Origin: Aquitalea pelogenes
Lineage (GTDB): Bacteria; Pseudomonadota; Gammaproteobacteria; Burkholderiales; Chromobacteriaceae
Assembly (NCBI RefSeq): GCF_001515305.1
Contig: NZ_LNQV01000024.1
Span: 1-64,000, forward strand
DNA length: 64,000 bases
Direction: 5' to 3'
In this document: one piece after another, positions 8,313 through 18,598 of the stretch
Layout of the letters: each line of letters begins with the position of its first letter
Numbering within the stretch: the stretch's first letter is position 1
Made by a program: the position numbers and the translations under genes
Notes under the pieces: generated by a model
The model's database searches: none
Told to the model about the DNA's origin: nothing
What the model saw: the letters and a program-made list of their open reading frames with translations, nothing else

Positions 8313-9773
8313 TCAGCCCGCCGTTCCGCCCACGGTCAGGCCGCCATCGATGCGCAAGGTGGGCTGCCCCACGCCCACCGGCACGCTCTGACCTTCCTTG
8401 CCGCAGACGCCCACACCCTGATCCAGCGCCATGTCGTTACCGATCATGGAAACATGGCCCAGCACATCCGGCCCGTTACCGATCAGCGTAGCGCCCTTGA
8501 CCGGATAGGTGAGCTTGCCGTTTTCGATACGCCAGGCTTCCGAAGCGGAAAACACGAACTTGCCGCTGGTGATGTCCACCTGACCACCACCAAAATTGGC
8601 GGCATACAGGCCGTCCTTCACCGAGGCGATGATCTCTGCCGGGTCATGCTGGCCACCCAGCATGTAGGTGTTGGTCATGCGCGGCATCGGGATATGCGCA
8701 TAGGACTCGCGCCGGCCATTGCCGGTGGGAGCCACCTGCATCAGCCGGGCATTCATGGCGTCCTGCATATAGCCCTTGAGGATACCGTCCTCGATCAGCA
8801 CGGTACGGTTGGTCTGGTTGCCTTCGTCGTCAATGGCCAGCGAACCGCGACGGCCATCCAGCGTGCCGTCATCCACCACGGTCACGCCCGGAGCAGCCAC
8901 ACGCTGACCCAGTTTGCCGGAGAATGCCGAGGTACCCTTGCGGTTGAAGTCGCCCTCAAGGCCATGGCCAATGGCTTCATGCAGCAACACGCCAGGCCAG
9001 CCGGAGCCCAGCACCACGGTCATTTGCCCGGCAGGTGCCGGACGTGCCTCCAGATTGATCAGGGCCTGATCCACCGCCTGACGCACATATTGTTCCACCA
9101 GTGCATCGTCAAAGCGGGTCAGGTCGAAACGGCCACCGCCGCCGCCAGAACCCTGCTCGCGCCGGCCGTTGTGTTCCACGATCACATGCACCGACAGCCG
9201 CACCAGCGGACGCACATCGGCAGCACGCACGCCGTCATGGCGGGCCACGTACACCACATCGTATTCAGAGGCAACGCCGGCCATCACCTGCAACACGCGC
9301 GGATCCATGGCACGGGCCAGTTTTTCCACCTTTTCCAGCAAGGCCACCTTGGCTGCAGCTTCCAGGCTGTAACACGGGTCGATGGCCGGATAAAGGTCAC
9401 GCGCGCGCTGCGGCGACTGGCGGCCGGCACTGCCATCCCCACCGGCCAGACCGATGGCACGGACCGCATCAGCGGCGCGGGTAATGGCATCCACTCCGAT
9501 ATCATCGGAATAGGCAAAGGCTGTCTTGTCGCCTGCCACCGCCCGCACGCCCACACCCTGATCGATGCTGAAACTGCCGGATTTGACAATGCCCTCCTCC
9601 AGGCTCCAGCCCTCGCTGCGGGTGTACTGGAAATAGAGGTCGGCGTAATCCACGGCATGCTGGCGCATGCGGGAGAAGGTTTTTTCGATCACGGACTCAT
9701 CCACGCCAAAAGGCGAGAGCAGCAGTTGATCGGCAATGGTGAAAGCGTCTTGCATGGTGGGTCTTTCTGTCAA
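8313..9773 (-). CDS. tldD: Metalloprotease TldD
   Basis: A 486-aa member of the TldD/PmbA family, which forms a heterodimeric zinc protease with TldE and degrades unfolded peptides or matures modified peptides. The metal site HEAIGHGLEGDF lies in the second half, followed by the conserved GTSAFSGKLG and the C-terminal GFGGGQVDITSGKFVF segment. Length agrees with E. coli TldD (481). Its ATG overlaps the stop of the amidohydrolase gene in an ATGA junction, so they are translationally coupled. A TldE partner is not in this window. Confidence 0.95.
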   Translation of the reverse strand: MTERPTMQDAFTIADQLLLSPFGVDESVIEKTFSRMRQHAVDYADLYFQYTRSEGWSLEEGIVKSGSFSIDQGVGVRAVAGDKTAFAYSDDIGVDAITRAADAVRAIGLAGGDGSAGRQSPQRARDLYPAIDPCYSLEAAAKVALLEKVEKLARAMDPRVLQVMAGVASEYDVVYVARHDGVRAADVRPLVRLSVHVIVEHNGRREQGSGGGGGRFDLTRFDDALVEQYVRQAVDQALINLEARPAPAGQMTVVLGSGWPGVLLHEAIGHGLEGDFNRKGTSAFSGKLGQRVAAPGVTVVDDGTLDGRRGSLAIDDEGNQTNRTVLIEDGILKGYMQDAMNARLMQVAPTGNGRRESYAHIPMPRMTNTYMLGGQHDPAEIIASVKDGLYAANFGGGQVDITSGKFVFSASEAWRIENGKLTYPVKGATLIGNGPDVLGHVSMIGNDMALDQGVGVCGKEGQSVPVGVGQPTLRIDGGLTVGGTAG

Positions 9774-10576
9774 AGCACGCGGTGCGCCAGCGCGGGCAGG
9801 CCGCTACGCACCGATTGCAGCAATGCGGGGTCGAGTTCGGCCAGCACGACACCTTCGCCGCTGGCCTGTTGCGCCAGAATGCGCCCCCAGGGATCGATAA
9901 TCATGGATTGGCCATGGGTCTTGCGGCCATTCTCGTGGGTCCCCCCCTGGCCGGAGGCAATCACGAAGCACTGGTTTTCAATGGCGCGGGCTCGCATCAG
10001 CACCTCCCAGTGGGCTTCGCCGGTGGTGGCCGTGAAGGCGGCGGGCAGTATCATCACGTCAAACGGCGCAAGCTTGCGGAAAAGCTCGGGAAAGCGCAAA
10101 TCGTAACAAATGCCGCAGGCAACTTCTGCCAGCCCGATATCCACCTTTACCGGCTCCTGTCCGGCAACAATGCTGTCCGACTCGCAATAGCGCTCGCCAT
10201 TACCGGTATAGCCAAACAGATGGATCTTGTCGTAGCGGGCCTGCACCACGCCATCGGGGTCGAACACCAGCGTGGTGTTGAATACCTTGCCTGCTTCGGG
10301 GCTCTGCAGCGGAATGGTACCGGCTGCCAGCCACACCCTGTTGTCACGCGCCATCGCGGCCAGGGCCGTCTGCAAGGGGCCACTGCCCATTTCCTCGCAG
10401 ATGGCTACCTTGTCGCCATCTTTTCTGCCCATCAGGCAAAAATATTCCGGCAGCACCACAAAAGCCGCTCCGGCGGCAGCGGCCTTGGCCACCAGCGCTG
10501 CGGCACGGGCCAGATTGGCTGCCACATCGGTACCGGACACCATCTGCACGGCAGCTGCTATAAATTTCTGTTTCAT
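9770..10576 (-). CDS. Nitrilase-superfamily carbon-nitrogen hydrolase (Nit2/YafV-like)
   Basis: A 268-aa cytosolic amidohydrolase with the complete catalytic triad: Glu44 in VLPEYF, Lys117 in YDKIHLFG and the nucleophile Cys157 in CGICYDLRFPE. This arrangement is typical of omega-amidases or deaminated-glutathione amidases, which clean up metabolite-damage products; the exact substrate is inferred. It overlaps both neighbours by four bases (the YhdP-like gene upstream and tldD downstream), a tight operon found in other betaproteobacteria. Confidence 0.92.
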   Translation of the reverse strand: MKQKFIAAAVQMVSGTDVAANLARAAALVAKAAAAGAAFVVLPEYFCLMGRKDGDKVAICEEMGSGPLQTALAAMARDNRVWLAAGTIPLQSPEAGKVFNTTLVFDPDGVVQARYDKIHLFGYTGNGERYCESDSIVAGQEPVKVDIGLAEVACGICYDLRFPELFRKLAPFDVMILPAAFTATTGEAHWEVLMRARAIENQCFVIASGQGGTHENGRKTHGQSMIIDPWGRILAQQASGEGVVLAELDPALLQSVRSGLPALAHRVL

Positions 10577-13500
10577 GGCGTGATGATCCGCTTGCTGTTT
10601 CTCAAAGGTTCCACTGCCCGTTTCTCCACCTTGGGGTTGGCAAAGGAACCGGTCAGGTCGTACTCGACCGACAAAATCTTGCCGACCGGATCTTGGAATA
10701 CTTTCTGTGCCGCCAGTGCTGCCACACCCACCACGGGGTTGAGCAGTGCTGCACCCGCAGCCAGCGCCACGCTCTCGGCCAGATGGGGCTGTACCTTGAT
10801 GTGGACATCCTGGGTTTCGCTGGCCAGGTTCACCTGCCCGCTGAGGAAGACATCCGCTGCTGGCCCTTTCAGGTGCACATTATCAGAAACGAATACACCC
10901 TTGCTGATACGGGCATCGCCGGTAATGGAGTCAAAGGCAAAGCCGTCACTGAACACATCAGTGAAATCCAGCTTCACCCGCCGGGTAAGCGACTGCAGGC
11001 TCAACACCCCGAGCAGACGGGCTGCACCCGGGTCCACCTTGGCAAAGCGGCCGTTCTTCAAAGACAGGGTCATGTCCCCGGACAGCTGTTTGACACTGAG
11101 ATCGAACAAGCCGCCCGGCCAGCGCATATTGCCCGCCAGCGTACCCTCGCCCTTGCGGAAAGTGTCCTGCAAGCCCACACGGGCCAGCAGTTTGCCTACA
11201 TCGGTACTGTCTACCCGGTAACGGGCATCCACTTCCTTGCCATCCTCGCTGCGCCGCACCCGGACACTGCCCTGCAAACTGCCTTCGGCCGCATCCAGCC
11301 GCAAGGGATTGAGCAACCAGTCACGCCCTTCGCGACGCGCCCGCACATCCAGCTTGCCCACCGAGCGGTTCTGGTACACCAGATCGCCCACATGGATATC
11401 CAGTGCCGGCCAGTCGCCCTTGTCCGACATCGTGTTGTCTCCATCCGCCGCACTGCCTTTTTCCGGCGGATTGAGCAGCGCATAAGCCAGATTGGCGCGC
11501 AGCAGGCCGTTTCCTTCCGGCAAGTATTCAATATTGCCACTCATTTCATGCGCCCGCACATCCAGCGACCAGCCGTGGCGAATCCGCCGGTTGCCAAGGC
11601 TGGCCGTCACCTTGTGCAGACTGCCAGCCCAGCTGTCCAGCTGCGCTGTTTCCAGATCAATCTGCAAAGGCAGGTCAATCTGCAAGGACTTGCCCGCAGT
11701 TGCCGCATTGCCATGCAAACCGGAAGGCCCGGCAATGGCATCCACCCAGGCGGGCAAATCCACCTTCGGCGCAGCCAGACGCAATAACAAGCCTTCATCC
11801 GGTTGCTTGCCCACCGGGCGACCGGAGGCAATTACCCCGGTTTTCAGATTGCCGTGCTCATCCAGCAACAGGCTGCCGCTGGCCACGGTGCCGACATCCA
11901 GGTCCAGCCGTACCGGCTGCTGCGCCGTCTTGCCAGGCGTCACCCGCAATGACAGCGGCAGCACGTCCGCCGCCTGCTTGCCAGCCGGAGCCGGGGCCAG
12001 AATGTTGACGCCCTGCAAGCCGGACTGCACCGTCAGGTTCTCCAACCCTTTTTGCACCGCAAACTGGATGCCGAACGGCGCATGACCACTGACGTAAGGG
12101 GCCAGCACCGGCAGATAGCGGTCCAGCGCCTGCTTGCTGTCGGCCTCGCCACGGATATCAAAATTCATGCGTCCGGCCGCTGTACTGGCTGCCTTCAATA
12201 CAAAGGCTCCGCCCAGCGCCTTGAATGCCACACCACTGGATTCCACTCCATGTTCGGTAAAGGTCAGCGTGCCTTGCGCCTGCGACAGCGGCGGAATCGG
12301 CAGCGTCCGGAAACCCAGCTGATTGCCGGACAGCAGGATGTCGCCACGCACCTTGGGCGTTTCATGACCCGAGAGAGGAATACCCAGCTTGAGATTGAGC
12401 GCGGCATTGCCGCCAGCTTGCAGATTGCCGGTAAAGCCATCCAGCCAGCCGTCCACCGGACTGGCAGTAGTGAACTTCAACATGCTGGCCAGCTGCCCTT
12501 GCGCCCGCCCTTGCACCGTCAGCACCGGCTGGGTGGCACCCAGGTTGTCTATGCCAACCTGAACGGCAGACAAAGGCACACCCAGCGTGCTGGCGGAACG
12601 GGCGGCAATCAGCATTTTTTCGTTATGGAAACCCAGATCGGCCTGAATGTTGTCGATGGTGGGCCAGCCTTTTTCATACAGCAGCTTGCCCTGCTCCACC
12701 TTGGCATCCACGCTGAACTGCCCGCCCTTGCCACCGGCAAAGGGGAAGTCGGCCAGATCGCCTTTCAGAATCATGCGCACATCACGGGCGGTACCGCCCA
12801 GCAAGGCCTGCTTCAACCAGCGCAGGGTATCCTCTCCCACCGCATGCGGCAGATAGGCCGGCACCCGTTCAGCCGCCACCTGATCCACACTGGCGGTGAA
12901 GTCCACCACGCCGGGGCCGCTTTCACCGTGGTGATAATGGCCGCCAAACCGCCCCGTCAGGTCGGCATTGGCAAAACTGACATCCTGAAAATCGACATCG
13001 GTTTGCTTGCCCTGGTTTTTCCAGTCCACGCGGGCATTGAGCCGGTCAAAATTCAGCAGCTGCGGAAACACCACCGGATAATTCAGCGTGGCATGACGGC
13101 TATCCAGTTGCAGGCTGCCGCCCTGCTCGCCAAAACGCAGTGAGCCACTGACACCGCTGATACCCGGTACCGAGGCAAAGGCCTGCCAGGCCAGGGAATC
13201 AAAACGGGTGGCCACCGTATATTGACGCGGCGACTGCAGCGGCCCGGTCCAGCCTAGCGACAGGTTTTTCAGCTGGCCGCTGGGTGCAAAGCGGGAGAAC
13301 AGCGAATTGCCATCCCCGCCCAGCGCACGGATGAACGGCGTCAGATGGGCCACATTGACATTATCCAGCGTCAACTGGCCATGCCCTTGCTCGCCCGGCA
13401 ACCAGTCGCCACGAATACTGGAATTGTCGAAAGCCAGCCCGCTGGAGCTGGCCAGGGTCAGATTGGATGCATTGATGACATACGCCCCCTTGGCCGAGCG

Positions 13501-14505
13501 TTCCAGCTGCAACTTGCCGCTGATCACAGGCAGAACCAGGGTGTGGGCATCCCGCGGGGTATAGGCGGCATTGTGAATGCTGACATCGGCCTGCAAGCTG
13601 TTGATATGGCCGTCGGAAAAATCAGCCTCCAGCGTGCCACTGCCCTCGCCACGATTCACCAGACCGACTTTTTCCATATAGCGCGACAACATGCCGGCCT
13701 GCGCGCCATTGAGCCGCACCCGCGCATTACCCGACCAGTCGCGCCACTGGCTGAAATCATTGCCACGCCAGGTCAGTTCCATGTCAAAGCCTTTGCCCAG
13801 CGTCACCACCGGCCGACCGGAAAGCGTCAGGCGGTGGCCCAGCAAGGTCTTGCCCAGGACCAGCTGGCCGCCTTGCAAGTCCAGCCGTGGCAGGCCGAAC
13901 ATTTTGTCTTCCCAACTGATATGCGCCTGGCTGATTTCAATACGGCGCTGGCGCAACAGCCAGTTGGCGGAGGGCTTGCTCCCGGCAGCTTCCGGCCGCG
14001 CCGGACTGGCCGACAAGTCAAAACCGTTGAGCAGGATGTGACCATCGACATTGCGCACCAGCGCCACACTGGGCCCCTGGATCACAATGCTGGAAAACAG
14101 TGGTTGCCAGGACAATAGCGACAACCAGGAAGGCAGCACCGTCACCTGTTGCAAGGTCAGCGCATCGCCGCTCACCGGGTTGGCAATGCGCAGCCCGCCC
14201 AGTTGCAGCTGCGGAGCCATGTCCTGCCATAGCCACTGTCCGGACAGGGCGGCAATGCTGACCTGCCGCCCGCTGGCTTCGGACAGGCTGTGTTCCAGCT
14301 GCGGGCGAAACTGCTCCAGCCGGGGCAGAAACCACCAGTTGAACACGGAAAATGCGCTGCCGATCATCAGGATTGCCAGCACCAGCAACAGGCCGGCGAT
14401 GCGCAGGACTCTGCGCAGCAAGCGGATGACGTGGATTCTGGCAAGCAGATACAGGGGCTTTTCCAAATGAGCTAAACCGATACAATGAAGTGTTATCAGG
14501 ACCAA
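10573..14505 (-). CDS. YhdP/AsmA-like envelope protein (DUF3971 type)
   Basis: A very large protein of about 1300 residues with one N-terminal membrane anchor (hydrophobic run LLLVLAILMIGSAFSVF near residue 40), then a long beta-rich periplasmic part and an AsmA-like C-terminal region (SLKNGRFAKVDPGAARLLGVLSLQ). YhdP-type proteins bridge inner and outer membranes and move phospholipids outward. The start is uncertain: the open frame begins with TTG at 14505, only 20 bases from the divergent glnE start, and another TTG lies at 14466. The stop overlaps the amidohydrolase start. Confidence 0.88.
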   Translation of the reverse strand: MVLITLHCIGLAHLEKPLYLLARIHVIRLLRRVLRIAGLLLVLAILMIGSAFSVFNWWFLPRLEQFRPQLEHSLSEASGRQVSIAALSGQWLWQDMAPQLQLGGLRIANPVSGDALTLQQVTVLPSWLSLLSWQPLFSSIVIQGPSVALVRNVDGHILLNGFDLSASPARPEAAGSKPSANWLLRQRRIEISQAHISWEDKMFGLPRLDLQGGQLVLGKTLLGHRLTLSGRPVVTLGKGFDMELTWRGNDFSQWRDWSGNARVRLNGAQAGMLSRYMEKVGLVNRGEGSGTLEADFSDGHINSLQADVSIHNAAYTPRDAHTLVLPVISGKLQLERSAKGAYVINASNLTLASSSGLAFDNSSIRGDWLPGEQGHGQLTLDNVNVAHLTPFIRALGGDGNSLFSRFAPSGQLKNLSLGWTGPLQSPRQYTVATRFDSLAWQAFASVPGISGVSGSLRFGEQGGSLQLDSRHATLNYPVVFPQLLNFDRLNARVDWKNQGKQTDVDFQDVSFANADLTGRFGGHYHHGESGPGVVDFTASVDQVAAERVPAYLPHAVGEDTLRWLKQALLGGTARDVRMILKGDLADFPFAGGKGGQFSVDAKVEQGKLLYEKGWPTIDNIQADLGFHNEKMLIAARSASTLGVPLSAVQVGIDNLGATQPVLTVQGRAQGQLASMLKFTTASPVDGWLDGFTGNLQAGGNAALNLKLGIPLSGHETPKVRGDILLSGNQLGFRTLPIPPLSQAQGTLTFTEHGVESSGVAFKALGGAFVLKAASTAAGRMNFDIRGEADSKQALDRYLPVLAPYVSGHAPFGIQFAVQKGLENLTVQSGLQGVNILAPAPAGKQAADVLPLSLRVTPGKTAQQPVRLDLDVGTVASGSLLLDEHGNLKTGVIASGRPVGKQPDEGLLLRLAAPKVDLPAWVDAIAGPSGLHGNAATAGKSLQIDLPLQIDLETAQLDSWAGSLHKVTASLGNRRIRHGWSLDVRAHEMSGNIEYLPEGNGLLRANLAYALLNPPEKGSAADGDNTMSDKGDWPALDIHVGDLVYQNRSVGKLDVRARREGRDWLLNPLRLDAAEGSLQGSVRVRRSEDGKEVDARYRVDSTDVGKLLARVGLQDTFRKGEGTLAGNMRWPGGLFDLSVKQLSGDMTLSLKNGRFAKVDPGAARLLGVLSLQSLTRRVKLDFTDVFSDGFAFDSITGDARISKGVFVSDNVHLKGPAADVFLSGQVNLASETQDVHIKVQPHLAESVALAAGAALLNPVVGVAALAAQKVFQDPVGKILSVEYDLTGSFANPKVEKRAVEPLRNSKRIITP
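14481..14486 (+). promoter_or_regulatory. Possible -10 element for glnE
   Basis: TACAAT 40 bases before the glnE ATG in a crowded divergent junction. The -35 (TTTTCC, 16-base spacer) is poor, so confidence is low. Confidence 0.3.
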
Positions 14506-14525
14506 CCAGCGAGTGCAGCGCCATT

Positions 14526-17207
14526 ATGCCAGCAAACCCGGAGCATGCCATTGCCCAGAGCCGTGCCTTTTCACTTTATCTGGACCGTCTGCTGACGGCA
14601 CGGCCAGAGCAACTGGCGTTATTGCAAGCACGCCTGCTGCATCCGTTTGATGCTGCCGAAATGGCAGGCTTTGCACCGTGGGACACACTGGACAGCCCGG
14701 AAGACATGAGCGCCGCCCTGCGACGGCTGCGCCAGGCGGTGATGGCCCGGCTGATCACCCGGGACCATAACGGGCTGGCCAGCCTCGACGAAGTGGTCAG
14801 CACCATCAGCCAACTGGCCGAATTTGCCGTTCAGCAGTCACTGGCTTCAGCCTGTCGCGCCTTGCCGCAATACGGCCAGCCCATTGGCGAGGACAGCGGG
14901 GAAGTCCAGCAACTCATCGTCATCGGCATGGGCAAGCTGGGTGGTGGCGAGCTGAATGTATCGTCCGACATCGACCTGATCTTCATCTACCCCGAAGGCG
15001 GCGAAACCAGTGGCCCGCGCAAGATCAGCAATCACGAATACTTCAGTCAGGTCGGCAAGCGCATCATCAGCCTGATCAACGATGTCACTCTGGACGGCCA
15101 GGTATTCCGCGTCGACATGCGGCTGCGCCCGTATGGCGATTCCGGCCCGCTGGTGATGAGCTTCCCGGCGCTGGAAAACTACCTGCTCACCCAGGGCCGG
15201 GAATGGGAACGCTACGCCTGGATCAAGGCCAAGGCACTGACCGGCGATGTGGCCGGCCTCGCTGACATGGTGCGTCCCTTTGTCTATCGCAAGTATCTGG
15301 ATTACAACGCCTACGGTGCCATGCGCGAGCTGCACGCCCAGATCCGCCGCGAAGTAGCCCGGCGCGACATGGCCGACAACATCAAGCTGGGGCCGGGCGG
15401 CATCCGCGAGGTGGAATTCATCGCCCAGGTGTTCCAGCTGATTCGCGGTGGCCGCGACAAAACCCTGCAACTGCGCAGCACCCGCGCCACGCTGGACCGG
15501 CTGGCCGAATTGCGCCTGCTGGAACCGGCCGCCGTGGCCGAGCTGCAAGAAGCCTATGCCTTCCTGCGTAATCTGGAACATCGCCTGCAATACCTGGACG
15601 ACCAGCAGACCCAAACCCTGCCCGCCAGCGAAGAAAACCAGATCAAGATTGCCCACAGCATGGGCTATCAGAACTGGCCCGCCTTCCTGGACGCGCTCAA
15701 CACCGAACGGCGCAAGGTGACGCGTCACTTCGAGCAGGTTTTCATCCTGCCCACCGAAACCGCGCCGGACCATCCGCTGTCCTGCCTGTGGAATGACATT
15801 GGCGAACAAGACCCCTCCCCCCAGCTCACCACCCTGGGGTTTGACGATGTGCCCGGTGTCACCGGGCAGTTGCGTGCACTGGCACAAAGCCAGCGTTACC
15901 AGCAGATTCCGCTGGCGGGCCGCAAAAAATTCGATGCACTGATGCCGCCCCTGATCGAGGTATCCACCCACTTTCCCAATCCGTCAGCCACCCTGTCGCG
16001 CATCATCGGGCTGATGGAAGCCATCAGTCGACGCGCGTCCTACCTGGCCCTGCTCACCGAATACCCGCAAACCCTGCAACGGCTCGCCACCTTGTGCTCG
16101 GCCAGCGCCTGGGTATCCACCTACCTGACGCGCCACCCCATCTTGCTGGACGAACTGCTGGATGCCCGCGTGCTGTACGCGACGCCCGACTGGCCTACGC
16201 TCGCTGCCCAGCTGGAGCAGCAAATGCAGCAATCCGACGGCGACATCGAAGCCAAGATGGATACCCTGCGTCACTTCCAGCACGCCCAGGCTTTCCGCCT
16301 GGTGGCACAGGACATTGCCGGCATGTGGACGGTGGAAGCCCTGTCCGACCAGCTGTCCATGTTGGCCGACACCGTGCTGGATGCCACGCTGCGCCACGCC
16401 TGGCGCGACATTCCCAGCCGCCATACCGATACACCGTGCTTTGCCATCATTGGTTACGGCAAGCTGGGTGGCAAGGAGCTGGGCTACGCCTCGGATCTGG
16501 ACATCATCTTCCTCTACGACGACGAACACCCGGACGCCACCGAGCTTTACTCGCGCCTGGCACGCAAGATGTCCACCTGGCTGACCAGCGCCACCAGTGC
16601 CGGCATCTTGTACGACATCGACCTGCGCCTGCGCCCCAATGGCGCCAGCGGCCTCCTGGTCAGCTCGCTGCAGGCCTTCCGCAACTATCAGGAAAAACAA
16701 GCCTGGGTATGGGAGCACCAGGCACTGACCCGCGCCCGTTACGTCGCCGGCGACAGCACCATCGGCAACGGTTTTGAAACGATACGTCACGATGTACTCA
16801 CCCTGCAGCGAGACCACGACACCCTGCGTAGCGAAGTGCTTGGCATGCGCCAGCGCATGCTGGAAAGCCACCCGCCACACGAGCACGACGTCAAACATGC
16901 GCGCGGCGGCATCATCGACATCGAATTCATCGTGCAATACCTGATTCTGGCCCATGCCCGCCAGCTGCCGGCATTCACCGGCAATACCGGCAATATTGCC
17001 CTGCTGGCGGTGGCAGCCGAGGCCGGGCTGGTGAGTCACACGCTGGCCGAACAGGGCCGCAGCGCCTACCGCTACTACCGCAAACTGCAGCATGCGGCAC
17101 GACTGAACGAAAGCAGCAAGGTGGAAGTCAACGACACACTGCGCCAGCACTACCAGCAAACCCAGGCGCTGTGGCTACAGGTTTTTGGCGCAGACAGCCT
17201 GACCTGA
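14526..17207 (+). CDS. glnE: Glutamine synthetase adenylyltransferase/adenylyl-removing enzyme
   Basis: An 893-aa bifunctional enzyme that adenylylates and deadenylylates glutamine synthetase in response to PII. It shows two nucleotidyltransferase halves, each with the signature GxGKLGGxE-x4-SDxD: GMGKLGGGELNVSSDIDLIF near residue 140 and GYGKLGGKELGYASDLDIIF near residue 645. Both active sites are intact. The ATG at 14526 is preferred to an in-frame upstream start at 14490. The PII-modifying enzyme gene glnD is about 17 kb downstream. It is followed by ilvE with its own promoter. Confidence 0.95.
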   Translation: MPANPEHAIAQSRAFSLYLDRLLTARPEQLALLQARLLHPFDAAEMAGFAPWDTLDSPEDMSAALRRLRQAVMARLITRDHNGLASLDEVVSTISQLAEFAVQQSLASACRALPQYGQPIGEDSGEVQQLIVIGMGKLGGGELNVSSDIDLIFIYPEGGETSGPRKISNHEYFSQVGKRIISLINDVTLDGQVFRVDMRLRPYGDSGPLVMSFPALENYLLTQGREWERYAWIKAKALTGDVAGLADMVRPFVYRKYLDYNAYGAMRELHAQIRREVARRDMADNIKLGPGGIREVEFIAQVFQLIRGGRDKTLQLRSTRATLDRLAELRLLEPAAVAELQEAYAFLRNLEHRLQYLDDQQTQTLPASEENQIKIAHSMGYQNWPAFLDALNTERRKVTRHFEQVFILPTETAPDHPLSCLWNDIGEQDPSPQLTTLGFDDVPGVTGQLRALAQSQRYQQIPLAGRKKFDALMPPLIEVSTHFPNPSATLSRIIGLMEAISRRASYLALLTEYPQTLQRLATLCSASAWVSTYLTRHPILLDELLDARVLYATPDWPTLAAQLEQQMQQSDGDIEAKMDTLRHFQHAQAFRLVAQDIAGMWTVEALSDQLSMLADTVLDATLRHAWRDIPSRHTDTPCFAIIGYGKLGGKELGYASDLDIIFLYDDEHPDATELYSRLARKMSTWLTSATSAGILYDIDLRLRPNGASGLLVSSLQAFRNYQEKQAWVWEHQALTRARYVAGDSTIGNGFETIRHDVLTLQRDHDTLRSEVLGMRQRMLESHPPHEHDVKHARGGIIDIEFIVQYLILAHARQLPAFTGNTGNIALLAVAAEAGLVSHTLAEQGRSAYRYYRKLQHAARLNESSKVEVNDTLRQHYQQTQALWLQVFGADSLT

Positions 17208-17229
17208 CCGGGTTTTTCACCGGTGACGG

Positions 17230-17257
17230 TTCACAACGGCAACACTGGCGGTATAAT
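17230..17257 (+). promoter_or_regulatory. Sigma-70 promoter of ilvE
   Basis: TTCACA (17230-17235), a 16-base spacer and a perfect TATAAT (17252-17257), 37 bases before the ilvE ATG. No other signal in the glnE-ilvE gap is as good. Confidence 0.7.
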
Positions 17258-17294
17258 CGCCTGCTAACAAAACACAATGACGGAGAGCTCCAAG

Positions 17295-18218
17295 ATGTCG
17301 ATGGCAGATCGTGACGGATTCATCTGGTATGACGGCAAACTGGTTGACTGGCGCGATGCCACCACCCACGTACTGACCCACACCCTGCATTACGGCATGG
17401 GCGTGTTTGAAGGCGTGCGCGCTTACGAAACCCCCAAGGGCCCGGCCATTTTCCGCCTGCAGGATCACACCGACCGCCTGTTCCGCTCCGCCAAGATCCT
17501 GGGCATGAACCTGCCCTTCAGCAAGGACGAGATCAACCAGGCCCATCTGGACGTGGTGAAAGCCAACAAGCTGTCCTCCTGCTACTTCCGCCCGATGGCC
17601 TTCTACGGCTCGGGCAAACTGGGCGTGGCACCGAAAAAAGACGATGTGCAAGTCATCGTGGCTGCATGGCCGTGGGGTGCCTACCTGGGTGAAGAAGGCC
17701 TGGAAAAAGGCATCCGCGTGAAGACATCCTCCTTCACCCGTCATCATGTCAACATCACCATGTGCAAGGCCAAGGCCAACGGCAACTACATGAACTCCAT
17801 CCTCGCCAACAACGAGGCCACGGCAGACGGCTATGACGAAGCCCTGCTGCTGGACGTGGACGGTTTCGTGGCAGAAGGCTCGGGCGAGAACATCTTCATC
17901 GTGCGCAAGGGCAAGCTCTACACCCCGGACCTCACCTCCGCACTGGAAGGCATCACCCGCGACACCGTGGTGCAGATTGCCCAGGAGCAAGGCCTGGAAA
18001 TCATTGAAAAGCGCATCACCCGCGACGAAGTCTACAGCGCCGACGAAGCCTTCTTCACCGGTACTGCCGCCGAAGTCACCCCGATCCGCGAACTGGATCG
18101 CCGTGCCATCGGCGAAGGCATGCGCGGCCCGATCACCGCAGCCATCCAGCAAAAGTACTTCAATATCGTGAAGGGTCTGGATGCCGAACACGAACACTGG
18201 CTGACCTACGTCAAGTAA
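17295..18218 (+). CDS. ilvE: Branched-chain amino acid aminotransferase
   Basis: A 307-aa class IV PLP enzyme performing the last step of valine, leucine and isoleucine synthesis. Family signatures: [14 protein letters not shown], the PLP lysine in [12 protein letters not shown], and EGSGENIF. The start at 17295 follows GGAG by nine bases; an ATG six codons upstream would place the ribosome-binding site inside the gene. Length matches E. coli IlvE (309). It is followed 50 bases later by a small zinc finger gene. Confidence 0.96.
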   Translation: MSMADRDGFIWYDGKLVDWRDATTHVLTHTLHYGMGVFEGVRAYETPKGPAIFRLQDHTDRLFRSAKILGMNLPFSKDEINQAHLDVVKANKLSSCYFRPMAFYGSGKLGVAPKKDDVQVIVAAWPWGAYLGEEGLEKGIRVKTSSFTRHHVNITMCKAKANGNYMNSILANNEATADGYDEALLLDVDGFVAEGSGENIFIVRKGKLYTPDLTSALEGITRDTVVQIAQEQGLEIIEKRITRDEVYSADEAFFTGTAAEVTPIRELDRRAIGEGMRGPITAAIQQKYFNIVKGLDAEHEHWLTYVK

Positions 18219-18268
18219 ACACACCCAAGCAGCAAGGGCCGGCGCTGCCGGCCTGACAAGGAAAGACA

Positions 18269-18469
18269 ATGGCTGAACTCAAAGAAAATACCCGTCGCGT
18301 CATCGAAGTCACCGCGAAGGACCTGCCCCTGCACTGCCCGATGCCGGACATGGTGGCATGGAATTCCCACCCGCGCGTTTTCCTGCCGGTACACAAAACC
18401 GGTGAAGCACTGTGCCCCTACTGTGGTACCCAGTACAAGCTGGTTGGCCCGGTCGGACACCACCACTAA
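18269..18469 (+). CDS. Small zinc-finger protein (zf-CHCC, NDUFS6-like)
   Basis: A 66-aa protein with the zf-CHCC ligand set Cys23, a His in the middle (HPRVFLPVH), and CPYCG at 49-53, ending in three histidines. The family is related to the zinc subunit of complex I but its bacterial role is unclear. It follows ilvE in the same direction with a GGAAAG ribosome-binding site and precedes a strong terminator, so ilvE and this gene form one transcription unit. Confidence 0.9.
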   Translation: MAELKENTRRVIEVTAKDLPLHCPMPDMVAWNSHPRVFLPVHKTGEALCPYCGTQYKLVGPVGHHH

Positions 18470-18494
18470 GCCCAGGCCTGGCCGACGGCATGCG

Positions 18495-18520
18495 AAAGGT
18501 GCGGGCTTCCGCACCTTTTT
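18495..18520 (+). terminator. Rho-independent terminator after the zinc finger gene
   Basis: Stem AAAGGTGCGG / CCGCACCTTT with loop GCTT and a following T-run. Confidence 0.85.
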
Positions 18521-18598
18521 CGCTTGCCCGCTCACCAAATCAACGCCAGCTTGCTGCACCCAGCCCCAGGCTGCGCTGATTTGGAAGCGGAACCCTTC

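Noticed and set aside
8145-10106. 653-aa plus-strand ORF across tldD and the amidohydrolase
   Set aside because: Antisense His/Gln-rich shadow of two well recognised minus-strand enzymes.
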